Below are positions 24,503-32,102 of a DNA stretch of 64,000 nt, piece by piece (the stretch's first letter is position 1; the number at the start of each line of letters is the position of its first letter). Position numbers and translations under genes: made by a program. The stretch spans positions 124,001 through 188,000 of the forward strand of contig NZ_BSDD01000001.1 in the NCBI RefSeq assembly GCF_030268065.1, given 5' to 3'. The DNA comes from Geothrix rubra (GTDB lineage Bacteria > Acidobacteriota > Holophagae > Holophagales > Holophagaceae). The notes beneath the pieces are model-generated. The model was not told where the DNA came from. It did no database searches and saw only the letters and a list, made by a program, of their open reading frames with translations.

Positions 24503-26437
24503 TCAGTCGGCGAGGGGGAAGACCAGGCGGAAGCCCTGGCCGCGTCCCGGAGCCCGGAACAGCTCGATGCGCCCCAGATGCCGTTCCACCACCCGCTTCA
24601 CGATGGCCAGGCCGAGGCCAGACCCCTGGCCCTCCGCCTTGGTGGTGAAGTACGGCTCGAAGATGCGGTGCTGGTGGGCCTCGGGAATGCCTTCCCCGCC
24701 ATCCTCCACCTCGAGCCAGGCCTCTGATCCGTGACGGCGCGTCCGCAGCAGGAGCAGCCCACCCTCCGGCATGGCGTCCCGGGCATTGAGCGCGAGGTTC
24801 AGGAGGGCCTGGGTGATCTCCACGGCCCGGACCTGCACGGGCAGGGATTCCTCGGTCGGTTCCAGCTCCAGCACGATGTGGTGGCCCAGGGCGGGCCGGA
24901 CGAGCAGGCCGGCGTCCCTCAGGCAGTCGTTCAGGTCATGCCGGTGGAGGGGCTCCTCGTCCTTGCGCCCGAGGCTCAGGAGTTGCCGGTTCAGGGCCGC
25001 GCCCTGGCGGGCCGCGGCAAGCCCCGCGCGCACATCCTCGGCGGCCGGGGTGGAGCCGTCCCGGTCCAGGGCCCGGCCGAGGCGGAGCATGACGATGGAG
25101 AGCACATTGTTCACGTCGTGGATCACGCCACCGGCGAGGGCCGACATGATCTCGAAGCGCTGCGTCTGGAGCAGCTGGTCCTCCAGGCCCTGGCGTTCGC
25201 GCACGGCGCGGCCCGCCAGCTGGAGGCTCTGCCCCACCTGCCGGAGCTCCCAGATGTCGGAGTCGAAGTCGGGCACCTCCCCGCCCCGGTTCGCCGTCTC
25301 GGCCGAGTGCAGGAGCCGCTGCACGGGCTGGCCGTAGCGCCGGCTCATTCCCCGGAGGTAGAAGAGCCAGGCCAGCAGGAGGAGGCTCAGCACGAGGGTC
25401 AGCACGAGCCCGCCGTACCGGAGCAGCGGACCCCCGGGGACCATGGGGTAGGCCACCCAGAGGTCGCCGTGGAAGGCCGAACCCAGCTCCAGGGGGGCGC
25501 GGCAGGTCAGGAACGGCAGGCCTCCGATGTCGGCGGTGGCCATGGCCGGCCTGCGGTCGCCCCCGGGCCGATCGAGGAGGGCGCTGGCCCAGGGAATCGT
25601 CTCCACGGGAAGGACCTGGAAGGCCTCCCCCGGATCGGCCACCGACGGGGGCTGGGGCGGCACCAGCACCTGGTGGGACGGGTCGCTGATCATGGTCCGG
25701 CTGAAGGGATGGTCCAGGATCGAGGCCATCACGCGGCTGATCCGGGTCTGGGTGCTGTCGATGCAGACCACGCCCAGGCGCTGCCCGCCCCTGCCGCGCA
25801 CCGGCACGAGGTACGAGAGGCCTCCCGCCGGCGTGCCGACGAACGGGTAGGGACGGGCCATCCAGCCCGGCTGGAGGCGGCCCATCCCCTCCTTGAACCA
25901 GGGCCGGGACTCCGGATACCCGTCGGGCAGGCGGACCCAGTCCACCCCGGGCGCCGGCGCGTCGACCTGCTTGGTCAGGCGGGCGCGGCCCGGTCCGAAG
26001 GCCGGCCCGCCTTGGATCAGGTCCCAGCCCCGCGCGGTCCGGACCAGGGTGCTGAAGCTGCCGCCGGGGGCGCAGAGGGTCACGTTCGAGATCAGGTCCT
26101 GCTGGCGCAGGAGGGGCAGGGCCGCCTGGAGGATGCGTCCGGGGTCCCCTGTCGGTTCGGGCGTGGCGGTCCAGGAGGCCGCCAACATCTGGCCGAGGCT
26201 CTCGAGCCCTTCCCCCTGGGAGGCGAGATCGCGCTGGATGGCCTCCACCCGGTAGCCGAGGACGGTCCGTGCCTGGGCCCGTCGCAGGGCGGCGGTCCCG
26301 ACCCAGGACAGGACCATCAGGAGCCCGACGCCCGCCAGGGAAGGCAGGGCCAAGTCGAGGAAGAGGCGCCGGGAGAAGCGGGAAGGCGCGGGCGGGAGCG
26401 GAGGCTGGAGGTCCGGGGCCGCGGGCGTGGGTGGCAT
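24503..26437 (-). CDS. Membrane sensor histidine kinase
   Basis: 644 residues. TM1 at about 27-50 and TM2 at about 335-357 bracket a periplasmic sensor domain of about 285 residues with cache-like features (LSYLVPVRGRGGQRLGVVCID). A cytoplasmic linker is followed by the HisKA box GGVIHDVNNVLSIVM (phosphoryl His), the N-box LLNLALNARDAMPEGG, and the G-boxes DGGEGIPE, FTTKAEGQGSGLGLAIVKR. The class with His-Asp-x-Asn-Asn is typical of hybrid/NtrB-like kinases. No receiver domain is attached. The HD-GYP response regulator is divergently encoded 123 bp away and is the likely partner (inference). No strong ribosome site precedes ATG 26437. Confidence 0.88.
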   Translation of the reverse strand: MPPTPAAPDLQPPLPPAPSRFSRRLFLDLALPSLAGVGLLMVLSWVGTAALRRAQARTVLGYRVEAIQRDLASQGEGLESLGQMLAASWTATPEPTGDPGRILQAALPLLRQQDLISNVTLCAPGGSFSTLVRTARGWDLIQGGPAFGPGRARLTKQVDAPAPGVDWVRLPDGYPESRPWFKEGMGRLQPGWMARPYPFVGTPAGGLSYLVPVRGRGGQRLGVVCIDSTQTRISRVMASILDHPFSRTMISDPSHQVLVPPQPPSVADPGEAFQVLPVETIPWASALLDRPGGDRRPAMATADIGGLPFLTCRAPLELGSAFHGDLWVAYPMVPGGPLLRYGGLVLTLVLSLLLLAWLFYLRGMSRRYGQPVQRLLHSAETANRGGEVPDFDSDIWELRQVGQSLQLAGRAVRERQGLEDQLLQTQRFEIMSALAGGVIHDVNNVLSIVMLRLGRALDRDGSTPAAEDVRAGLAAARQGAALNRQLLSLGRKDEEPLHRHDLNDCLRDAGLLVRPALGHHIVLELEPTEESLPVQVRAVEITQALLNLALNARDAMPEGGLLLLRTRRHGSEAWLEVEDGGEGIPEAHQHRIFEPYFTTKAEGQGSGLGLAIVKRVVERHLGRIELFRAPGRGQGFRLVFPLAD

Positions 26438-26560
26438 GGTCCGTCTTTCGGTAAAAAACAACGTTACATTAGAATGACATCCAAGGGCATGAATTGCCTG
26501 ATCCCGGGGTGGGATTACAGAGTTCCCGGGGGCTGGCCGTTGAGGCATTTGAGGTCGCCG

Positions 26561-27643
26561 ATGTCCGATGGAATCCAGGTGGTGCCGGATCAGGCCAGCA
26601 TCCTGATCGTGGATGACCTGCCCATCGTGCGCTTCTCCCTCCAGCGCATCCTCGGGAAGGCGGGCTACCGCTGCCGGGAGGCGGAGGATGTGCCCCACGC
26701 GCTGGCCGCCCTGGCGGAGGAGCCGGCCGACCTGGTGCTCTGCGACATCCAGATGCCCGGGGCCTCGGGGCTGGATTTGGTGAAGCTGCTCCGCCCGCGC
26801 ATCCCGGACACGTCCGTGCTGATGGTCAGCTCCTCGGAGGATGCCGAGACGGCCATCGAGTGCCTCCAGCAGGGGGCTTTCGGCTACGTCTTGAAGCCCT
26901 TCCAGCCCCGGGAGATCCTCGTCCAGGTGAACGGCGCTCTCCGCCGCCGGATGCTGGAGATCGCCTTCCGGGACCGGGAGGCGCAGCTGGCCCAGAAGGT
27001 CCGCGAGCAGACCGAGGAGATCCGCAACTCCCGGGAGGAGATCGCCCTGCGGCTCATCGCCGCCAGCGAGCACCGGGACAACGAGACGGGCCAGCACGTG
27101 CGGCGCATCGGCCTCTTCGCAGCGGAGCTGGCCCGCCTGCTGGGCTGGGACGAGGACGGGGTCGAGACCATCCGCGCCGCGGCGCCCATGCACGACATCG
27201 GGAAGATCGGCGTCCCCGATGCCATCCTGCAGAAGCCCGCGTCCCTCACGGAGGAGGAGTGGGTGGTCATGAAGCGCCACACCCTCATGGGGGCCACCAT
27301 CCTGAAGGGATCGACCGTCCCCTTCATCCAGATGGGCGCGCGGATCTCCGTGGGCCACCACGAGAAATGGGACGGGACCGGCTATCCCAAGGGGCTGGTG
27401 GGCGACCAGATCCCCATGGAGGCGCGGATCACCACCCTGGTGGACGTCTACGACGCCCTCAGCAACCGCCGACACTACAAGGATCCCTGGCCCGAAGACC
27501 AGGTGATCCAGCTCATCCGGAAGAACCGCGGCACCCATTTCGATCCGGCCCTGGTGGACCTGTTCCTGGCGAACCTGGACAGCTTCCGGGCCATCCTCCT
27601 GGCCCACCCCGACGAACCCCACGACGAGGACCCGGGGATCTGA
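26561..27643 (+). CDS. Response regulator with HD-GYP cyclic-di-GMP phosphodiesterase domain
   Basis: 360 residues. Receiver domain (about 15-130): ILIVDDLPIVRFSL, phosphorylatable Asp in LVLCDIQMPGASG, and Lys in YVLKPF. A helical linker (about 130-165) is followed by an HD-GYP domain with HDIGKIGVP (HD) and HHEKWDGTGYPKGL (the GYP signature). HD-GYP enzymes degrade c-di-GMP. The complete metal-binding set appears present (AASEHRDNETGQHVRRIG, MHDIGKIG, HTLMGATIL, GHHEKWDG). ATG 26561 has GAGG 6 nt upstream. Divergent from the histidine kinase, with a short AT-rich intergenic region between. Confidence 0.92.
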   Translation: MSDGIQVVPDQASILIVDDLPIVRFSLQRILGKAGYRCREAEDVPHALAALAEEPADLVLCDIQMPGASGLDLVKLLRPRIPDTSVLMVSSSEDAETAIECLQQGAFGYVLKPFQPREILVQVNGALRRRMLEIAFRDREAQLAQKVREQTEEIRNSREEIALRLIAASEHRDNETGQHVRRIGLFAAELARLLGWDEDGVETIRAAAPMHDIGKIGVPDAILQKPASLTEEEWVVMKRHTLMGATILKGSTVPFIQMGARISVGHHEKWDGTGYPKGLVGDQIPMEARITTLVDVYDALSNRRHYKDPWPEDQVIQLIRKNRGTHFDPALVDLFLANLDSFRAILLAHPDEPHDEDPGI

Positions 27644-27735
27644 GCGCCTGCCGGGGGGCCGTGTGGATCGGCCTGTGTTGGCACTCCTGGAGGCCAGGTG
27701 TCACACTGGGAGATTCAGGCAACGCCTCGATGACT

Positions 27736-27808
27736 GGGATCAGGCGCCGCATGATCCCGGTTGCCACCACCGCCTGCCGACCCAGGGTCGGGGTCATGGG
27801 ATCCCATG
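27736..27808 (+). promoter_or_regulatory. Stacked inverted repeats in the leader of the first CLC gene
   Basis: Three perfect inverted repeats in 73 bp: GGGATCA/TGATCCC (27736-27742, 27752-27758), CGACCC-A-GGGTCG (27778-27790), and the palindrome CATGGGATCCCATG (27795-27808), whose last three bases are the ATG start codon. The pattern suggests control of translation initiation or a regulator site. A fluoride riboswitch, often found with CLC-F genes, could not be matched. Confidence 0.5.
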
Positions 27809-29074
27809 GACATCAATCAACTTCTCCAGTCCCGGGCCAAGCGCCGCAACCTGCGCATGCTGGCGCACGGCCGCCGCATCCTCTTCCTGATGCTGCCGCT
27901 GGGCGCCTTCACGGGCTGGATCATGGGGCTCGCCGTGGCCGCCTACATTGGCCTGTCCGACCGGATCCAGCGCGACCTGACGCCGAACCACCTGATCGTG
28001 TTCCTGCCGCTGATCGGCTTGCCCCTGGCCACGACGATCCTGGCGCTGGGCGGCGTCGGCGAGGTGGGGCTGGCTGAGGACATCGAACTCTCCCACAAGG
28101 ACCCCTACAAGGCGTTCCCCTTCTGGAAGACCCTCGTCAAGGTGGCCGCCTGCTTCGCCACGATCTTCCTCGGGGGCAGCGCGGGCCTCGAGGGGCCTGG
28201 CAAGTGGTTCGGCGCCGCCGTCGGCCTCCAGTGCCACCGCCTGGTCCGCTACCTCTCCCACCGCGTGAAGTTCATCCGCCGGCTGCTCATCGACGCCCAC
28301 ACCATGGTGGCCTGCGGCGCGGCCGGCGCCCTGGCCTCGGTGTTCCGGGCCCCCCTGAGCGCGGCGCTCTTCGCCGCCGAACACGACGGGACGGTCCGCA
28401 CCCCCAACCTGGTGCCCACCCTGGTGGCCTCCGCCTCGGGGTACCTGGTGTTCGCCGCGATGGTGGGCCACAGCCCGCTGCTCGCCCTGACGCGACCCTA
28501 CACCCTCAACTGGCACGAGATCTGGATGGCGCTGCCTCTGGGGCTGGCCTGCGGCCTGGGCTCCAGCTTCTTCAGCGCGGCCCAGGCCACCTTCCGCCGG
28601 CGCCTGGCCTGGATTCCGCTGCCCCTCCGTGGATTCGCGGGCGGGCTGGGCCTGGTCCTCCTCATGCTCCCCGGCCACCTGCTGCTTCCGGATGTGCCGG
28701 TGGTGCGAGGTGGGGGCGTGGAGCTCGTGAACCACCTGCTCACCGTGCCGCCCAGCCTCAGGCTCGCCCTCATCTTCCTGGGCGTGAAGGTTCTGGCCAC
28801 GGCCCTGACCCTGGGCTGCGGGGGGATCGGCGGTACCTGGCTGCCGGCGGTGGCCATGGGAGCCTGTCTGGGATCGGCCTTCGACGCCTGGCTGCTGCCG
28901 TCCTATCCGGGCCTGCTCACCATGCTGGGAGCCACGGCCTTCGCGGGGGCCTTCAACGAGACCATGCTGGTCCCGGTGGTCTTCCTGGCGGAGACCACGG
29001 CCCAGGCCTCGCTGGTGGTGCCGGCCCTGGTGGCCACGACCGTGGCCTTCCTGGTCGCCCGGGAGTGGGACTGA
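27806..29074 (+). CDS. CLC-family chloride/anion channel or antiporter (first copy)
   Basis: 422 residues with about ten membrane segments. The gating-glutamate region is LGGSAGLEGPGKWFGAAVG (normally GREGP). The later selectivity segment is GGIGGTWLPAVAMGACLGSA (GxFxP type). The first selectivity loop, GSGIPE in classical CLCs, aligns with EVGLAE, so the anion-coordinating Ser and the Pro are absent. It may carry another anion or be a distinct clade. A paralogue with the same departures lies at 36793-38094. ATG 27806 sits inside a 14-bp palindrome. Confidence 0.85.
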   Translation: MDINQLLQSRAKRRNLRMLAHGRRILFLMLPLGAFTGWIMGLAVAAYIGLSDRIQRDLTPNHLIVFLPLIGLPLATTILALGGVGEVGLAEDIELSHKDPYKAFPFWKTLVKVAACFATIFLGGSAGLEGPGKWFGAAVGLQCHRLVRYLSHRVKFIRRLLIDAHTMVACGAAGALASVFRAPLSAALFAAEHDGTVRTPNLVPTLVASASGYLVFAAMVGHSPLLALTRPYTLNWHEIWMALPLGLACGLGSSFFSAAQATFRRRLAWIPLPLRGFAGGLGLVLLMLPGHLLLPDVPVVRGGGVELVNHLLTVPPSLRLALIFLGVKVLATALTLGCGGIGGTWLPAVAMGACLGSAFDAWLLPSYPGLLTMLGATAFAGAFNETMLVPVVFLAETTAQASLVVPALVATTVAFLVAREWD

Positions 29075-29185
29075 ACCAGGGCCATTCCCGTCCCTGCTTC
29101 CATGGCTGCGGCGCCCCTCCTGCCGGCGAAGCCGACGGGAGGAGCTTCAAGTCGCCTGCTGCGCGTCCCTGGCGCCGGGGGTGGC

Positions 29186-30442
29186 TCAGGGGGCCGGATC
29201 CAGGGGCTCCGCGGGGGCGGGGTGCCCCTTTCCCATGGTGTGCTGCCCCAGCATGATGGGGACCGCGGCCTTGAGCATGAGGGTGAACACCAGGAAGCCG
29301 GTGGCGAAGATCCCGGCCGCCACGAAGATCTCCGTGGTGGAGGGGCGGTACTCGTAGATCTCGCCCAGGGCGTCCGGGGTGAGGCCGGGGATGATGAGGC
29401 CCATGCCCTTCTCGATGTACACGCTGCTGTAGATCAGCACGCAGCCGAGGTTCAGGGTCACCCAGTTCGTCCGGGTCTTCGGGATGAGGAAGAGCAGGAA
29501 GGCCGCGAGGCCGCAGGCCACCGAGGCCCAGGCGTAGGGGACGAGGGTCGTGTGGCCCTTCAGCCCGAAGTAGAGGTACTGGCTGAACACCACGTGCTCG
29601 GTGTTGGAGTAGAACTCCTTGAAGGCCTCGGCCGCGGTGAGGAAGAGGTTGAAGCCCATGGTGTAGGCCATCAGCTCGGCCACCTTGAAGATGGCTTCGT
29701 CCTTGATGCGCAGGGGCGTGGTCTTCCGGAGGATCTGCAGGAGGATGAGCAGGATGGCCGGACCCGAGCAGAAGGCCGAAGCGAGGAACTTGGGCGCCAG
29801 GATGGCGCTGTTCCAGAAGGGGCGGGCGGCCAGGCCGTTGTAGAGGTAGGCCGTCACGGTGTGGATGCTCACGGCCATGGGAATGGAGAGCAGCACCAGG
29901 GGCAGGACCAGCTTCTTGATGTAGTGCTTTCCCGTGTAGGCGCAATAGAGCAGGTAGGTGACCACGAACCAGTTCAGGAGCAGGTAGGCGTTCAGCACCA
30001 GGACGTCCCAGGCCAGCATGGACTGGGGCCAGTTGAGGCGGCCCACCAGCGGCATGATGTGCCAGAAGCGGTCCGGCCGGCCGATGTCCACCATCACGAA
30101 GCCGAGGCACATGACCAGGGCGGCGATGGCCAGCATCTCGCCGAGGATGGTGATCTCCTTGATCGGCTCCCAGTCGTACACGTAGGCGGGGATGACCAGC
30201 ATGATGGCGGCGGCGGCCACGCCCACCAGGAAGGTGAAGTTGCCGATGTAGAAGCCCCAGGAGACCTGGTCGCGCATGTGGGTGGCGATGAGGCCGTGGC
30301 GGAGCTGGTTGGCGTAGGCCAGGCCCCCGGCGGCCATGAGGACGAGGAGCACGGCGACCCAGATCCGGTAGGCCCGGTTGCCGCGGAAGACGAGCCGGAC
30401 GGAATCCGCCAGGAAGCTTGCGAGGTTGCGCAGGATGTCCAT
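29186..30442 (-). CDS. NrfD/PsrC-family membrane quinone-interacting subunit
   Basis: 418 residues, about ten membrane segments. Typical NrfD/DsrP features: WGFYIGNFTFLVGVAAAAIMLVIPAYVY, DIGRPDRFWHIMP, NWPQSMLAWDVLVLNAYLLLN, and a late IYIEKGMGLIIPGLTPDALGEIYEY block, as in DsrP/HmcC-like proteins. It should exchange electrons with (mena)quinone and the neighbouring Fe-S subunit, possibly with proton movement. It is last of a three-gene minus-strand unit with the Fe-S protein (4-nt gap) and a tetrahaem cytochrome. No catalytic molybdenum subunit is adjacent. Confidence 0.9.
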   Translation of the reverse strand: MDILRNLASFLADSVRLVFRGNRAYRIWVAVLLVLMAAGGLAYANQLRHGLIATHMRDQVSWGFYIGNFTFLVGVAAAAIMLVIPAYVYDWEPIKEITILGEMLAIAALVMCLGFVMVDIGRPDRFWHIMPLVGRLNWPQSMLAWDVLVLNAYLLLNWFVVTYLLYCAYTGKHYIKKLVLPLVLLSIPMAVSIHTVTAYLYNGLAARPFWNSAILAPKFLASAFCSGPAILLILLQILRKTTPLRIKDEAIFKVAELMAYTMGFNLFLTAAEAFKEFYSNTEHVVFSQYLYFGLKGHTTLVPYAWASVACGLAAFLLFLIPKTRTNWVTLNLGCVLIYSSVYIEKGMGLIIPGLTPDALGEIYEYRPSTTEIFVAAGIFATGFLVFTLMLKAAVPIMLGQHTMGKGHPAPAEPLDPAP

Positions 30443-30446
30443 GGCC

Positions 30447-31385
30447 CTAGACCCCGTAGAAGTAGAAGAAGTTGGGCTGGGTGTTCAGGTCCTCCTTGAG
30501 CTTGAACACGCGCTTGTTCTCGAGCACGTAGCGGATCTCGCTCTGGGGATCGAGGAGGTTCCCGAACTTGCGGGATCCGGTGGGACAGATCTCCACGCAG
30601 GCTGGATAGCGCCCCTTTCGAGTGCGCTGGATGCAGAAGGTGCACTTCTCCACCACCCCCTTGGGCCGGGGCCGGTTCCCCAGCAGGTGCGTGTCGGGAT
30701 TCAGGTCCTCCACGGGCAGGTGGGGCTCGCCCCAGTTGAAGTGCCGCGCCCCGTAGGGGCAGGCGGCCATGCAGTAGCGGCAGCCGATGCACCAGTTGTA
30801 GTCCACCACCACGATCCCGTCCTTCTCCCGCCAGGTGGCGCCCACGGGGCAGGCCTTCACGCAGGGCGGCTTCTTGCACTGCTGGCACTGCACGGGCATG
30901 TAGAAGTGGCCCTCCTCGGGAACCTCCGGCGGATCGTAGTACTGGTCGGCGTGGCGCAGGTCCACGCCCTCCTCCTTGTCCAGCTGGAGCACCCGGATCC
31001 ACTGGATCTGGGGGTCCCGGGACTGGTTGTTCTCCTGCACGCAGGCGTGGACGCAGCGCCGGCAGCCGATGCAACGGCTCAGGTCCAGGGCATAGCCGAA
31101 GATCACGCCGGGGAGCGGAGGCTCATTGCCGACATGCACCTCGCGCCCGAACTGCGCCTTGTACTCCCGCTCCAGGCGGGCGATCATCTCCTCCACTTCG
31201 GCCTTCGACAGCTCCCGGAAGTTGTGCTGGAGGAAGTCCTCCACATGGTCGTTGTTGCAGCCGACGAGGGCGCCGGCCACGGCTGCCACGGCCGTGCCGA
31301 GGAAGGCCCGGCGGCTGGTGCCGCTCCCGCAGCCTTCGCACCCGGCCGGGGATCCGGCGGACCTGGGGTCCTGGGTTTCGCTCAT
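30447..31385 (-). CDS. Tat-exported 4Fe-4S ferredoxin subunit (DsrO/NrfC-like)
   Basis: 312 residues. A Tat signal with twin Arg (TSRRAFLGTAVAAVAGAL) targets it to the periplasmic side. Four Cys clusters are visible: CIGCRRCVHAC, CQQCKKPPCVKACP, CIGCRYCMAACPYG and CTFCIQRTRKGRYPACVEICP, enough for four 4Fe-4S clusters. It should relay electrons between the tetrahaem cytochrome and the NrfD-type subunit. The start ATG (31385) overlaps the cytochrome stop (ATGA). The three-gene composition resembles the OPJ part of DsrMKJOP and the Geobacter Cbc complexes; which applies is unresolved. Confidence 0.92.
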   Translation of the reverse strand: MSETQDPRSAGSPAGCEGCGSGTSRRAFLGTAVAAVAGALVGCNNDHVEDFLQHNFRELSKAEVEEMIARLEREYKAQFGREVHVGNEPPLPGVIFGYALDLSRCIGCRRCVHACVQENNQSRDPQIQWIRVLQLDKEEGVDLRHADQYYDPPEVPEEGHFYMPVQCQQCKKPPCVKACPVGATWREKDGIVVVDYNWCIGCRYCMAACPYGARHFNWGEPHLPVEDLNPDTHLLGNRPRPKGVVEKCTFCIQRTRKGRYPACVEICPTGSRKFGNLLDPQSEIRYVLENKRVFKLKEDLNTQPNFFYFYGV

Positions 31386-31951
31386 CGCGCACCTCCCTTC
31401 CAGGCCTGGATCCGGTCCGGCTTTACCGGCGGCGGCATCGGCTTCAGGGGCTTGAAGTGGGGAGAGTGGGGGTTGTGGCAGTTGACGCAGAGCAGGTACT
31501 GCTTCTGGCCGTTCCAGCTCCCGGTCCGCTTGCCGTGGACGCCCACCCGCCAGTCGCGGTACTTGTCCCCGTGGCACTGGCCGCACAGCCGGTAGGACAC
31601 GGTGAAATCGATCTTCTCCCCGCTGACCAGATGGAGCTTGTCGCGGTCCTGGGCGTCGTGGCAGTCCAGGCACCAGCGGCTGGCCGGCCCGTGCTTGAGC
31701 ACGATGTCGTCGTGCATGGCCGTGAGCGGGCGTGGCGTCGGATTCACCTTCATGCTCTTGCCGTCGTGGCAGGAGGTGCAGGGGAAGATCCCCTCGCTGA
31801 AGGGCGGCTTGGGCACCTGGATGCCCTCCGGCATGGACCCGTCTCCGCCCCGGGCCGGCGGGGCCTGGGCCCGGAGGGCGGGGGGCAGGAGACCCAGAAG
31901 CAGGCCCAGGCCCCAGGCCGGGAATCGGGATCGGGTGGCGAGGGATGGCAC
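31382..31951 (-). CDS. Periplasmic tetrahaem c-type cytochrome
   Basis: 189 residues with a signal peptide at about 1-30 (GLGLLLGLLPPALRAQA). Four CxxCH haem-binding motifs: CTSCH (58-62), CLDCH, CGQCH and CVNCH. Extra His residues between them (for example MHDD, KHGP, VHGK) could be distal ligands. It should pass electrons between soluble partners and the Fe-S/NrfD subunits encoded downstream. First gene of the operon; its ATGA overlap couples it to the Fe-S gene. In Holophagae such modules are candidates for anaerobic or extracellular electron transfer (inference). Confidence 0.9.
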   Translation of the reverse strand: MPSLATRSRFPAWGLGLLLGLLPPALRAQAPPARGGDGSMPEGIQVPKPPFSEGIFPCTSCHDGKSMKVNPTPRPLTAMHDDIVLKHGPASRWCLDCHDAQDRDKLHLVSGEKIDFTVSYRLCGQCHGDKYRDWRVGVHGKRTGSWNGQKQYLLCVNCHNPHSPHFKPLKPMPPPVKPDRIQAWKGGAR

Positions 31952-32102
31952 GGGGCCTCCTTCAGGATGGGGCCCCGCCTGAGGGGTGGGGCCAGCGGCG
32001 GGTCGTTGCGTTTGTTAGATGACGTGAGGGTGCTTTGAGTGGTGATGAGTCCCAATATGGCCGGGCCGGGACTGGAGGCCAGGGGCGGAGGGAGGATCTT
32101 CG

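Noticed and set aside
24731-26560. Long plus-strand frame extending the HD-GYP gene upstream through the histidine kinase
   Set aside because: Low-complexity shadow of the kinase coding strand; the ribosome site and receiver domain start fix the HD-GYP gene at 26561.
27644-27805. Fluoride riboswitch (crcB motif) before the first CLC gene
   Set aside because: A GATGACT string is present, but the 5' GGxGATGG segment and the pseudoknot pairing of the class could not be found, so no call was made.
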